This document shows positions 33,994 to 42,668 of a DNA stretch of 64,000 nt, in pieces (within the stretch, counting starts at the first letter, position 1; each line of letters opens with the position of its first letter). The position numbers and the translations under genes are program-made. Under the pieces are notes generated by a model. It ran no database searches. It saw only the letters and a list, made by a program, of their open reading frames with translations, and was not told the origin of the DNA. Source of the stretch: Paenibacillus sp. S150 (GTDB lineage Bacteria; Bacillota; Bacilli; Paenibacillales; Paenibacillaceae). The DNA lies in contig NZ_JACBYI010000016.1 in NCBI RefSeq assembly GCF_019352175.1, positions 1 to 64,000 of the forward strand. The letters run 5' to 3'.

Positions 33994-35331
33994 TTAGTTA
34001 TTACCCTTGAATTTGTCAAGCTTGTCGCCGAAACGTTCAGCAAGCGTAAAGCTGAGTCCTTCATTGCTGAGCGAAACGTTAGGGTTGTTCAGTACTTCTT
34101 TGGGCGCTCTGTCTCTGCTGTTGCCGCGTTCAGGTCTGGACGCTGGAGCCGGAGCTTCTTCGGTTTCCTTGATGCTCAGGCTGACGCGCTTCTCGGATGG
34201 ATTGAAGTCCAGAACTTTCACCTGTACCTCCTGGCCTTCCTTGAGCACTTCATGCGGAGTGCCTATGTGCTTGTGGGAAATCTGCGAAATATGAACCAGG
34301 CCTTCCACGCCTGGAAGCAGTTCAACGAACGCGCCGAAGTTCACAAGGCGTTTGACTTCGCCCGTTACCACGTCGCCGATGTTGATCTTGCCGGATGCCG
34401 AATCCCAAGGACCCGGAGCGGCAGCTTTGATGCTGAGGCTGATTTTTCCTTTTTCAGGGTCAACCTTAAGTACTTTAACCTTAACCTTTTCCCCTTCGGA
34501 TACAACATCAGAAGGCTTCTCTACATGGTTCCAGGCGATCTCGGATACATGAACCAGACCGTCAACGCCGCCTACATCAACAAATGCGCCGAATTGGGTC
34601 AGGCGTTGCACTGTACCTTCGATGATTTGCCCTTCGGACAGCTCGGACATAATCTTCTGTTTGTTGGCTTCGAATTCTTCTTCCAGCACTTCTTTGGCAG
34701 AAAGAATGACCTTGCTGTTCTCACGGTCCAGTTCCTTCACTTTCACACGCAATGTGCGGCCTTTGTAGTCGCTGAAATCTTCTACGAAGTGACGTTCAAC
34801 CATGGAAGCCGGAATAAATCCGCGCGCGCCAACATCAGCCACCAGGCCGCCTTTGACAACGTCAGCCACAGTAACTTCGAACGCTTCTTGGGAAGCAAAA
34901 TATTTTTCGAGATCTTCCCATGATTTTTCGCTGTCGATTGCACGTTTGGAAAGCACCAGACTTTCCTTGTTGTCGTTGATGCTGACAACCTTGCATTCCA
35001 CTTCTTGTCCAACTTCCACCGCTGCTGCAGCGTTGTCCAGTTGTACGGAAGACAATTCGCGAATCGGAATCACGCCGTCGTATTTATATCCAATGCTCAC
35101 ATAAGCTTGGTTATCTTCGATTTTGACGATTGTTCCTTTCACGGTATCGCCTTTTTTCAGAGAAATGATTTCCAGACCTTCTTGGCTGGTCACTTCTTCT
35201 TCATTGCTGGCAACCGCTTCTGCAGCACTGTTATTCTCTGCTGCTGCGGTTTCCACAGTTTCCGTCGCTTCTACAGCTTCATTGTTGTCAACGTTAGCCG
35301 CAGTTTCCTGATTTCTAGTTTCTTCAGACAT
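33994..35331 (-). CDS. rpsA: S1 RNA-binding domain protein (ribosomal protein S1 homologue, YpfD type)
   Basis: A 445-aa protein with an acidic, low-complexity N-terminus (about residues 1-50, rich in Glu, Ala and Asn) and four S1 domains at about 55-125, 140-210, 225-295 and 310-380. Domains 3 and 4 carry the classic FGAFVDVGGVDGLVH and FGAFVELLPGVEGLVH. It has fewer S1 repeats than E. coli S1 (six), as is usual in Bacillota. GAGGAGGG precedes the ATG. It stands between cmk/plsC and der, as in B. subtilis. Confidence 0.94.
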   Translation of the reverse strand: MSEETRNQETAANVDNNEAVEATETVETAAAENNSAAEAVASNEEEVTSQEGLEIISLKKGDTVKGTIVKIEDNQAYVSIGYKYDGVIPIRELSSVQLDNAAAAVEVGQEVECKVVSINDNKESLVLSKRAIDSEKSWEDLEKYFASQEAFEVTVADVVKGGLVADVGARGFIPASMVERHFVEDFSDYKGRTLRVKVKELDRENSKVILSAKEVLEEEFEANKQKIMSELSEGQIIEGTVQRLTQFGAFVDVGGVDGLVHVSEIAWNHVEKPSDVVSEGEKVKVKVLKVDPEKGKISLSIKAAAPGPWDSASGKINIGDVVTGEVKRLVNFGAFVELLPGVEGLVHISQISHKHIGTPHEVLKEGQEVQVKVLDFNPSEKRVSLSIKETEEAPAPASRPERGNSRDRAPKEVLNNPNVSLSNEGLSFTLAERFGDKLDKFKGNN

Positions 35332-35438
35332 GTGATTACCCTCCTCGATTCAAAACCCCATTTATTTAAACCCGCGTAGAGCAGAGTTCAAAACAAGCCA
35401 TGCACGATATCACTTACACTTTCTCGTTAGTATGTTCC

Positions 35439-35463
35439 AAAAAATAGCGGTTATGCCGTTATT
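35439..35463 (-). terminator. Terminator after plsC
   Basis: A short imperfect stem (35443-35450 with 35456-35463, loop of 5) followed by six T on the minus strand, about 40 bp after the plsC stop. Confidence 0.6.
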
Positions 35464-35501
35464 TATTCTAATCAGCGGAACATCCGCTTGCCGTCCACCG
35501 C

Positions 35502-36089
35502 TTAGCCAGCAGTAGGCTTTCCGGTCCTTGCCATCTCATAGATGCGCCCCATAATAACATCGGTGACTGCCTCAAGAGATTCGCTGCCCGCCCCGGCAAA
35601 TGAACTGAGATCTATGGGAGCCCCATAAATAACGGTCATCCGGCGGAAAGGCTTGTAAGACCCGACAATAGCGGCAGGAACAACTGCTGCGCCGCTGCGG
35701 AGCGCAAAACTTGCTGCGCCCTTCTTAGCCACACCGGAGTCAGAGTTTCGCGTCCCTTCCGGAAAGATGCCCATAACATGTCCGCTGCGGAGCGTATTAA
35801 GGGCCGTTTTGATGGATTCTTTGCTTACGCCGCCGCGCTTGACAGGAAAAGCGCCCAATTTGTTAATGAGCCAGCCCAGCACAGGAACCTTGAACAGCTC
35901 CGCCTTGGCCATGTACTTCACCTGGCGTCTCAGCTTGATTCCGATAGTCATCGGATCGAGCAGACTGATATGATTGGCGCACAGCAGAACTCCGCCCTCC
36001 TCCGGCACATTCTCTTTCCCTATAATCTTAAGCGGAAACAAAATGGCGTAAATCAAGCGAAGCAATCCACGGCAAATGACATAAATCAT
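35502..36089 (-). CDS. plsC: 1-acyl-sn-glycerol-3-phosphate acyltransferase
   Basis: A 195-aa membrane-associated acyltransferase that makes phosphatidic acid. The catalytic NHISLLD (H-x4-D) and FPEGTRN motifs are present, with a hydrophobic N-terminal anchor (LIYAILFPLKIIG). It overlaps cmk by 4 bp (ATGA). The cmk-plsC pairing is common in Bacillota. Confidence 0.93.
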   Translation of the reverse strand: MIYVICRGLLRLIYAILFPLKIIGKENVPEEGGVLLCANHISLLDPMTIGIKLRRQVKYMAKAELFKVPVLGWLINKLGAFPVKRGGVSKESIKTALNTLRSGHVMGIFPEGTRNSDSGVAKKGAASFALRSGAAVVPAAIVGSYKPFRRMTVIYGAPIDLSSFAGAGSESLEAVTDVIMGRIYEMARTGKPTAG

Positions 36090-36796
36090 AAATGATTTCT
36101 CTCCCCGTCAACATAAGATCTGCAATGGGAGACGATAGCTTCCACGGCTTGATGGATATCCATATGCGTCGTATCGAGAAGGATAGCATCCTCTGCCCGG
36201 CGCAGCGGCGAGATCTCCCGTCCTTCATCAAGACGGTCCCGCGCGGCAATATCCTGTTCAAGCTGCTGGAGCGTCACAGCTTCCGCATCTTTCAGTTCCT
36301 TGTAACGGCGGAGAGCCCGTTCTTCCACACTCGCCGTCATAAATATCTTCACTTCGGCATCCGGCAGCACGGTCGTACCGATATCGCGGCCATCCATCAC
36401 CACTCCCTTGCGGAGCGCCATTTGACGCTGCAAATGGCTCAGTCTGGATCTTACACCCTCGATCTTCGAATACTGCGACACGAGGCCGCTTACCTCAAGG
36501 CTGCGGATATGCGGAGTCACGTCCTCCCCGTTGATCAGCACCTTTTGCACATCCTGCTCCGGGATCAGCTCGATCACCATTCCGCGGACATTTTGCTCCA
36601 CCTGATGATCATCTTCAGCCGGGATGCCTTCACGGATCATATACCAGGTTATCGCCCGGTACATTGCACCCGTATCAACATAAATATAGGACAGCTTCTG
36701 TGCTACCAATCGGGCTACGGTGCTTTTGCCTGCCCCGGCAGGTCCGTCGATGGCGACGTTAATTCTGTCGTAAGTATGTGTACCCTGCCTATCCAA
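36086..36796 (-). CDS. cmk: Cytidylate kinase
   Basis: A kinase of about 236 aa that phosphorylates CMP and dCMP. The P-loop GPAGAGKSTVARLVAQ, DTGAMYRAITW and VVMDGRDIGTTVLPDA are present. The likely start is a TTG at 36796 (MDRQGTHTYDRINVAIDG), with AGGAGG 9 nt upstream; a TTG at 36814 would place the ribosome site inside the gene. Translationally coupled to plsC. Confidence 0.95.
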   Translation of the reverse strand: MDRQGTHTYDRINVAIDGPAGAGKSTVARLVAQKLSYIYVDTGAMYRAITWYMIREGIPAEDDHQVEQNVRGMVIELIPEQDVQKVLINGEDVTPHIRSLEVSGLVSQYSKIEGVRSRLSHLQRQMALRKGVVMDGRDIGTTVLPDAEVKIFMTASVEERALRRYKELKDAEAVTLQQLEQDIAARDRLDEGREISPLRRAEDAILLDTTHMDIHQAVEAIVSHCRSYVDGERNHL

Positions 36797-36858
36797 CGGG
36801 GCATTCCTCCTCAAACACTCTTTCAGTAAGAAAAAACAGGCTTGCTGATATTATCAAG

Positions 36859-36879
36859 AAAAAAGCAGGCATTGCCTGC
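36859..36879 (-). terminator. Terminator after ypfA
   Basis: GCAGGC/GCCTGC with a 3-nt loop, followed on the minus strand by six T. It is nearly the same hairpin as the one after mtrB. Confidence 0.75.
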
Positions 36880-36976
36880 GACTTATAAAATTATACCACA
36901 GTTTATACCTCAGTGCAAAAGTGCAAGGAGGTATTTATACAGAAAAATTGTCTGTTTATGTCTTTTCTTGCGCCTG

Positions 36977-37645
36977 TCAACGGTTGCGGAAATCGAACTG
37001 CCGCTCAAAGCAGTACCGGATAATTTTTTGGCGCTCCGAGTCCGTAATTGCCGCAAACTTCAGCATAACCAGATTCCGGCCGTTCTCCAGAGTTTTGATC
37101 CGCACAATCTCGCCTTCAAAGTTCACATGCTCCGTGCTGCCGTTGCGGTAAGGAATCAACAGCCAGCAAAGCAGCCTCGCTCCCACCTCCAGCTGAACCT
37201 TCGCATCGCTGAGAAACGAGGTCCCCCCGCCGCCGATATCATCGGTACGCACCAGAAAGCGGCTTCCGAGAGAGTCCTTCACTGCCAGCTCAAGCTCGGC
37301 GTTCACACGGAAAAAGCTGCGGCGCTGGACTTTTAGAATGGAGTCTTCCGCCGGTTTCCGCACCCGGACCATGCGGATTACATCCTCTTTGAATCCAACC
37401 ACATGTGTATTAAAGTAGTTCTTGATGCCCCCTTCCGTGAGAAAATAAACGGACAGCTCGTCCCCGATAAACAGCTTTTTCAGCCGTCCGTTATTTTCCT
37501 GCATCGGAATTTCAATCAAAAAAGCCCCGTCTTCCATCTCTGCAATTCTTGATCTGTATTCCACTTCCGCTTCAGCGGCATCGCTTGAAGCAATCTGTAT
37601 GTATAGATATTCGTTGATTTTGGGATACAAGCCTGTCACCGCCAC
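36977..37645 (-). CDS. ypfA: PilZ-domain c-di-GMP receptor (YpfA/MotI-like)
   Basis: A 222-aa protein with an N-terminal YcgR-like beta-barrel and a C-terminal PilZ domain. The c-di-GMP-binding arginines are in VQRRSFFRV (RR-x3-R). The second motif, normally D/N-x-S-x-x-G, reads DDIGGGGTSF here. In B. subtilis YpfA (MotI/DgrA) brakes the flagellar motor when c-di-GMP is high, and the gene lies next to ypeB and cmk as here. The start is a GTG with only a weak ribosome site, so the true N-terminus may differ by a few residues. Confidence 0.88.
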   Translation of the reverse strand: MAVTGLYPKINEYLYIQIASSDAAEAEVEYRSRIAEMEDGAFLIEIPMQENNGRLKKLFIGDELSVYFLTEGGIKNYFNTHVVGFKEDVIRMVRVRKPAEDSILKVQRRSFFRVNAELELAVKDSLGSRFLVRTDDIGGGGTSFLSDAKVQLEVGARLLCWLLIPYRNGSTEHVNFEGEIVRIKTLENGRNLVMLKFAAITDSERQKIIRYCFERQFDFRNR

Positions 37646-37728
37646 ATGATTAATGATATATTCTAAAGCTGATTATAGCATGGAGATATAGTGCCCGCTG
37701 AGAAATATTGTTTGGATTTTTAAAACAA

Positions 37729-37790
37729 GTGGAAACGGCTGCGCCGTCCTTGACCGGGCAGCGCAGCTGTTTGCATTTCAGGTGTAAGGC
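37729..37790 (+). repeat. Divergent partial copy of structured repeat family 2
   Basis: Begins GTGGAAACGGCTGCGCCGTCCTT as in the full copies, then changes to CGGGCAGCGCAGCTGTTTGCATTTCA. Only the first hairpin is represented. Confidence 0.55.
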
Positions 37791-37849
37791 TGGCTGCTGA
37801 AGCCAGGCGGGAAGCCAAGTGCAAACGGTCACTTCATATTCCCCCAGCC

Positions 37850-37929
37850 GCTTTTTCGCAAGTGTTAGCGGGAAAAAGGAACCCTAATCGTTCCGTTTCC
37901 TCCCCTGCAGAGGAATACGCCTGCATTAA
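37850..37929 (+). repeat. Intergenic repeat family 3, copy 1
   Basis: About 80 bp similar to 44284-44362, with shared blocks CGCAAGTGTTA, GGAAAAA, CCTAATC, GTTTC and GGAATAC. It directly precedes a family 1 copy. Confidence 0.6.
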
Positions 37930-38210
37930 GATGGAACTTGGACCATTCATCCAAAGGGCAGCCATTTTTAGTGGTAAAAAGGATAACTAATCCACCGCAT
38001 TCGGAGACTGGATCATCCCTAGTGGAAAAAGTACAACTAATCCGGCTGAAATTAGCCGTATGGGGGAGCGGGCCTCCATTTAAGTGTACAAAATCCCACT
38101 AAAGCCCGTTGAATCCAAAATTCCAGCCCATTAGTGTTACTTTTTACACTTCGCTTTAGTTCCTTATGAATCTCCTCCTTGCGTTCCATCCGCTTGTTCA
38201 GGTTCTCCGG
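37930..38210 (+). repeat. Dispersed intergenic repeat, family 1, copy B
   Basis: Close match to 5538-5811 over its whole length (for example CATTCATCCAAAGGGCAGCC, GTACAACTAAT, TGTACAAAATCCCACTAAAG, TTAGTGTTACTTTTTACACT). Confidence 0.85.
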
Positions 38211-38368
38211 TTCATTTCATATAAGACGGTTCCATTCATATACATTAAGTTTCTTTATTGTGTTTTTTAAAGACTACAGAACCGCCTCCCGCTTAAACAG
38301 CGGAGCGGACGGACCCGCGGAACAGCGGCTGCGGCCGCCTGGGTCTCCGGATTTTCACCGCTAAGAGA

Positions 38369-38460
38369 CTGCGACGAAATAAAGTACCGCTACATTGTTG
38401 ACAAAACTCCCAAAACCGTGGAAATTTTGTCAACAAAAGCGGGTACTCATTTCCTCGCAG
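38369..38460. repeat. Long imperfect inverted repeat
   Basis: The arms CTGCGA...GAAAT...AGTACCGC...GTTGACAAAA and TTTTGTCAAC...GCGGGTACT...ATTTC...TCGCAG face each other over 92 bp, giving a potential stem of roughly 35-40 pairs with bulges. There is no T-run and no coding frame. It lies next to the group II intron remnant. Confidence 0.7.
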
Positions 38461-38599
38461 CTCCTAAGGGGAATGAAATAAATCTGGAGAGCACAGCGAC
38501 CCAGGACAACGCTCCGTTCGCGGAGCCGTCCACTCCAAAAGCCTACGTCTATCCTACGGAACAAAATCACCCTAACGGGTGAATAACGTTCTAGCCAGC

Positions 38600-39272
38600 G
38601 ATTACTTGTCCGCTGGCTCTTCTTTTCTTACTAACGTTCCGTTACATGGAATGTACGCTTATTGTTCTCCTTGGCCGCATGACCTAGCTTTTCTTGGAGT
38701 TCTTGAACTTTTTCCTTGGGTGTCGTTAGCCGCTTGGCATTCACTCACTCGTACCTCCTCCACAAGCATAAACCAAGCAGGGCTTCTTCCCTCCCTAAGG
38801 TTATGTTGTCCTTAGGTTCCTGGGTACTATGAGCCCCTCGGACTCCCTTCCCACAGACGGTTCATTTCGTCTTCTGGACTTATAGAGCGCCTCTTTACGG
38901 GTTCCTAAAAAAAATCCGTGTGGGGGGAGGGTCTCGTAAGTATCACTGCATTATCTTTCAAGCCATGCCGTTCCCTATACGCCGGAGGATTCTTCACTGC
39001 TGCTCCAAGTTCTGTACAGTTTCCTTGGCCTTCGTCCATTATAGCGAGACTCGGCACCCTCCGTTCCCCTTCGCAGGGCCTTTTTGACGACGCGGCAGGA
39101 TTCACTTCATGTTGCGGCCTGGATTGTTGCTTGCCCGGTCTCTGACCGGTACTTTTGTCGATGCGCTTTTACACACAGTTTTCGCCATGCGCAAGCATCC
39201 TAGCTACAAGGAGTGGCTTGGCCCCCTCATGGTTGGACTTGCACCAACTAGATAAGGCGTGCCTCTGGGCAC
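38600..39272 (-). mobile_element. Truncated group II intron (5' part)
   Basis: Read on the minus strand from 39272, the sequence begins GTGCCC. It contains the stem-loop TTGGTGCAAGTCCAACC, a structured GC-rich stretch (GGTGCCGAGTC, GGAGCAGCAG, CAGTGATAC) of the kind found in bacterial group II intron domain I, and then a ribosome site and the first codons of an intron-encoded maturase. Domains V and VI were not found, and the maturase stops after 37 residues, so the element is a non-mobile remnant. It lies immediately after the ypeB terminator; insertion behind terminators is characteristic of class C introns, but I did not establish the class. Confidence 0.65.
38631..38744 (-). pseudogene. 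Truncated group II intron maturase (LtrA N-terminus)
   Basis: GAGGAGG at 9 nt precedes a GTG start; the product reads VNAKRLTTPKEKVQELQEKL then GHAAKENNKRTFH. This matches the usual N-terminus of intron reverse transcriptases (pattern: L-STP-KV-ELQ-KL--KAKEN---RFY). The similarity ends at TFH, and a stop follows after VTER. The reverse transcriptase and maturase domains are absent. Confidence 0.72.
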
Positions 39273-39283
39273 GCCTTTTAAAC

Positions 39284-39312
39284 AAAAAGGCGCGTTCCCA
39301 AAGGAACACACC
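39284..39312 (-). terminator. ypeB terminator
   Basis: On the minus strand GGTGTGTTCC and GGAACGCGCC pair with two mismatches around a short loop, followed by five T. It lies 27 bp after the ypeB stop. A perfect 10-bp palindrome at 39255-39278 lies just beyond and may add to termination or belong to the intron. Confidence 0.65.
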
Positions 39313-39339
39313 TCCTTGAATAGACTGCTTGTCACCGCA

Positions 39340-40698
39340 TTATTTATCCTGCGCGCCTGAGGAGGGTCTGACCGCTTCCACCGATTCCTCATTGCCGTCT
39401 GCCGCATTCAAGTAAATCCGGTATTGTGAGCCGTTGATTTTGCCGCCGAACTCATAGGTCAGCAATTCTTCCGCATCCTCATTCTCAATCCAGGCCAGCC
39501 GGTTGTACAGCTCCTTGAATTCCGGATTCAGCTTTTTTCTGGCGGCGTCCAGCGGCAGCCCTGGCTTGGGGATGTCCCGTTTTTCCTGGCTCTCGCGGAC
39601 ATAGTCACTGGCCTGGAAGCCCGTGGCTTCTCCGGTATCCAGTCCCACGCGCACTGTCATTTTCTCCGGATAGATCAATACGCCGTCACGGCTGGTTACG
39701 AAGGTGAGATTTCCCAGATTGTCATACCGGTCCGCACTGACGGCAGTCATGCCGGGATAGCCTTTTTTCTCAAGGAACTTTGCGGCTTTGGCAACGGCCT
39801 GCTCCATCGAGACCTTGGCCGGACCCACGCTGCGGTTGTCATTAAAGGAGATCAGCAACCCGCCTTCCATCGTAAAATCCATGCTCACCGGCTCTTGGTG
39901 ATCCTTGCTGGTCACCGTAGCGGTGTAGGAGGCCCACTCGGTCCCTTTGCCGTTCTCCCTGATTTCCACATTGGCATTGCTGCCGATATCAGCGAATTTG
40001 ACTGCTTTGCGTTTCACATCCTCAGCAGTAACCGGCTTTCCGCCCAGCTTCTTGACGGAGCGTTTATCATAGATGCTGGCTACGGAAGGTCCATAATCCA
40101 GCTCGGGATAAGCGGCCACTCTTTTATCCACCGTTTTGAAGCCGTCGATAATCGTATTGTCCTCGGCCTTTTCCTCTGTTGCCAGCGCGGACTCCACATC
40201 CATCCAGCGGAGTCTGCTTGTGATGACCTTATTCTGAACCTCCTGCAGATCCTTGGAGATTTCACCCGAGCTCTTATAGAGCGCCTTTAAGTTGCCCATC
40301 TCATTTTCAGTAAGCGGCTTCTTGGTGAAATCACGCACTGCCGCTTTATAAGAGAAGTTGGAAATCTTGGAGAGAAACTCCTCCGTCTCACTGAATGGCA
40401 GCAGGGTAAGCGGGAGCTGGTTGATCTCATTCTGCGCTTCGCTGGTCAACCGCCAGACATTCACAAGGCCCTTGCGGTGCATTCCATTTGAAGTGGTGTT
40501 GACCGCCAGAGTGTTCCCGAGCTGGCTATGCAGCTGCTCCATGTGATAGGAAAGATCGTGAAAGGCCCGCTGGTACTGGTTCTCCGCCTTGATCAGAATC
40601 GAGTTCTTCTCCTGGTTCTCCTGATACCCCCATACAAGCGCTCCGAGCAGCAGCAGCGCAGTAACCGGGAACATTATGGCACTTAATCTTTTGTACAT
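39340..40698 (-). CDS. ypeB: Germination protein YpeB
   Basis: A 452-aa protein with an N-terminal membrane anchor (IMFPVTALLLLGALVWG), a helical N-terminal domain and PepSY-type domains in the C-terminal half (for example AVAKAAKFLEKKGYPGM and ARKKLNPEFKELYNRLAW). In Bacillus, YpeB stabilises and localises the cortex-lytic enzyme SleB and is encoded right after it. Here no sleB is present between prsW and ypeB. A zinc-ribbon small protein gene occupies the gap. Confidence 0.93.
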   Translation of the reverse strand: MYKRLSAIMFPVTALLLLGALVWGYQENQEKNSILIKAENQYQRAFHDLSYHMEQLHSQLGNTLAVNTTSNGMHRKGLVNVWRLTSEAQNEINQLPLTLLPFSETEEFLSKISNFSYKAAVRDFTKKPLTENEMGNLKALYKSSGEISKDLQEVQNKVITSRLRWMDVESALATEEKAEDNTIIDGFKTVDKRVAAYPELDYGPSVASIYDKRSVKKLGGKPVTAEDVKRKAVKFADIGSNANVEIRENGKGTEWASYTATVTSKDHQEPVSMDFTMEGGLLISFNDNRSVGPAKVSMEQAVAKAAKFLEKKGYPGMTAVSADRYDNLGNLTFVTSRDGVLIYPEKMTVRVGLDTGEATGFQASDYVRESQEKRDIPKPGLPLDAARKKLNPEFKELYNRLAWIENEDAEELLTYEFGGKINGSQYRIYLNAADGNEESVEAVRPSSGAQDK

Positions 40699-40810
40699 AG
40701 GGACGCAAGACTCCTTTCAGTAACTTATTGCCGTTAGTTTGACAATAACTGAGAAGTCTTATGCACCCGGAAGGTCTCCAAATTAAAGAGAATACTTCCA
40801 GGGCGCCCGG

Positions 40811-40957
40811 CTAAGCCTGCTCTTCAATCAAAAAGCCGCTGCTGCTGCTGCACAGGCATTGCTTGAAACCGGTCTGGATAACTCCCTGCTCCTTGATTCC
40901 TCTTAGTATGTAGCTCTCGCCGCACTGCTTGCAGATAATCCGGACTTTTACACGCAA
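40811..40957 (-). CDS. Small zinc-ribbon-like protein, 48 aa
   Basis: The frame reads (M)RVKVRIICKQCGESYILRG, then IKEQGVIQTGFKQCLC and a Ser-rich, acidic end. Two Cys pairs (CKQC and CLC) suggest a zinc ribbon. It starts at a TTG, with AGAGAGGTG about 9 nt upstream. It lies between prsW and ypeB, where Bacillus has sleB, and bears no resemblance to SleB. Function unknown. Confidence 0.6.
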   Translation of the reverse strand: MRVKVRIICKQCGESYILRGIKEQGVIQTGFKQCLCSSSSGFLIEEQA

Positions 40958-41033
40958 AAAAAAGACACCTCTCTCCTCTCTGGAATTCCTTGCTTACGGA
41001 ACTATCCGATAAGATTAAGTGTGTCCATCTCTA

Positions 41034-41729
41034 TTAGAGGTTAACCTCTTCCTCACGCTTCAGGAACCGGAATGGAGAGCGGCTGTTGGCCCGGGCTACC
41101 TTCCCCATCCCCCCATACCACAATACAGCCATCAGAGGCACGATAAACCATATCCATGTATTGGTCATGGTACTGAGAATAAAGTCATAAATTCCGTGCC
41201 ACAGCCAAGGCAGCAGCAGAGATATGAACAATCTCCCCCTCGTTTTGACACCGCCGGAGAATTTGGCCCTGCCCATGTGGTAGCCCATAACGACACCGAA
41301 CATGGCATGCCCCGATACCGGAAGCAGCGCCCTCATGAACATGGAACCGAGTGAAGCATGGCTGTACCAGGCGTACATTACATTCTCTATAGTTGCGAAG
41401 CCGAGCGAAATTGCAACGGCATATAGTATTCCGTCGTATGGCTCGTCGAATTCGGTATGGTTGTAGATCATATGGTACAGCACAAACCACTTCAGGCATT
41501 CTTCCACGCCGGAGGAGATAAGGAAAGAATCCACATAGGGTCCGCCATTTAAACCGAGCACCAGGCCTCTTTGAATGATCATAATGGGAAAAACAATCAA
41601 AAGCCCCAGCAGAAACACCTTGAGCACCATATGAAACGGTTCCTGATCGTACTTGTCCTTAAGATAGAAAAAAGTCAGCAGGGCAAGTCCAGGTGCCACT
41701 GCTGACGAAATGACCGATAACCAAAGCAC
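41034..41729 (-). CDS. prsW: Intramembrane metalloprotease PrsW
   Basis: A 231-aa polytopic membrane protein. Family motifs: SGVEECLKW (the EE of the active site), FATIENVMY and PVSGHAMFGVVMGY, plus a late HGIYDF. In B. subtilis PrsW makes the first cut in anti-sigma RsiW; in other Bacillota it affects different anti-sigma factors. It lies near ypeB, as in B. subtilis (prsW-sleB-ypeB), but without sleB. A sigma/anti-sigma pair is at 3.0-4.1 kb in this window, a possible target. Confidence 0.92.
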   Translation of the reverse strand: MLWLSVISSAVAPGLALLTFFYLKDKYDQEPFHMVLKVFLLGLLIVFPIMIIQRGLVLGLNGGPYVDSFLISSGVEECLKWFVLYHMIYNHTEFDEPYDGILYAVAISLGFATIENVMYAWYSHASLGSMFMRALLPVSGHAMFGVVMGYHMGRAKFSGGVKTRGRLFISLLLPWLWHGIYDFILSTMTNTWIWFIVPLMAVLWYGGMGKVARANSRSPFRFLKREEEVNL

Positions 41730-41832
41730 CGATTAGCCTCCCCGCGCTGTCACTTTTATCCACTGTACACACTAACCAATTAAATAAACGAGGAAGGCGC
41801 AAGGCTTGACACCCGGATGCCCTCCTCCATGA

Positions 41833-42447
41833 TCATTGCTGGCGTTTGAAATGAGTGCAGAGCAGCTCTATTGCATTCTCAGGCATTACAGTCTTGCCGT
41901 ACTCAGCCAGAACAGCTTCGGTTACCGGGGATGCGTCTCCGAACTCGGAGAGCACACCGACAAGCCCGGATAATGCGGTTTCCTCAAATTCCTTCGGATC
42001 AAAGTAGAGATACCATATATCATTATAAGAATACAGCTTTCCTTGAGAAGTAATATTGCCGAGAAGCACATGGGCCGCTTCAACCAGAGCTTCAAAATCG
42101 CGGAATGCATATACAATGGAGTCGCTTTGTTCCAGAGTAACTTCCATTTCATAAATCTCTTCGGGCAATTCTTCTTCACCGGACGCACCGTACTGATGGT
42201 GATCATATTTTCCCCTAGTCACTATAACGACCATGCCTTGCGCGGGCAATGCGAAGACTTCCACGGCAAGTGGACCCGTAGCGTCAAAACCAAGTTCACT
42301 GTACGCCTGATCCATCATTTCCGTAAACAAGTCATGCACCTTGGGAACTTCCTGCCACATATCTTCCTTCTGGATGCCCCGCTCGCTCAGGTCGTCAAAA
42401 GTGAGGAAAATCCGTATCTTATCTTGACTTAATCGCTCTATTCTCAT
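41833..42447 (-). CDS. MecA/YpbH-type ClpC adaptor protein
   Basis: A 204-aa adaptor. The N-terminal substrate-binding part starts MRIERLSQDKIRIFLTFDDL, an acidic linker follows (EELPEEIYE), and the C-terminal ClpC-binding domain contains DFEALVEAAHVL and LYSYNDIWYLYFDP. It delivers proteins to ClpCP. The position near prsW and ypbG/ypbD resembles B. subtilis ypbH, the MecA paralogue, but Paenibacillus may have only one such gene. The start at 42447 has AAGGAGG at 8 nt. Confidence 0.9.
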   Translation of the reverse strand: MRIERLSQDKIRIFLTFDDLSERGIQKEDMWQEVPKVHDLFTEMMDQAYSELGFDATGPLAVEVFALPAQGMVVIVTRGKYDHHQYGASGEEELPEEIYEMEVTLEQSDSIVYAFRDFEALVEAAHVLLGNITSQGKLYSYNDIWYLYFDPKEFEETALSGLVGVLSEFGDASPVTEAVLAEYGKTVMPENAIELLCTHFKRQQ

Positions 42448-42605
42448 GACAGGATCCTCCTTTTGCAAGCTCATTTATTATAATGTATGATGAGTCCCGA
42501 GTAATGAGCCAAAAATGGTTACTATGTATGTATGTTATCATTTTGCCACGGCAAATGCACGCAAATAAAAAATTATTTCTTTGCCGGGTAAAACGGGATT
42601 TACTC

Positions 42606-42651
42606 AAAAAAAAGAATCATTTTGCGGACGCAAGATCCCCAAAATGATTCT
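42606..42651 (-). terminator. Terminator after the 123-aa protein gene
   Basis: A 12-bp stem (AGAATCATTTTG with CAAAATGATTCT, loop of 15) followed on the minus strand by seven to eight T. Confidence 0.85.
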
Positions 42652-42668
42652 GCGGCAGCTTCCTGTGT

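Noticed and set aside
32599-34923. 774-codon plus-strand frame antisense to der and rpsA
   Set aside because: It is the shadow of two highly conserved minus-strand genes; the translated sequence has no family features.
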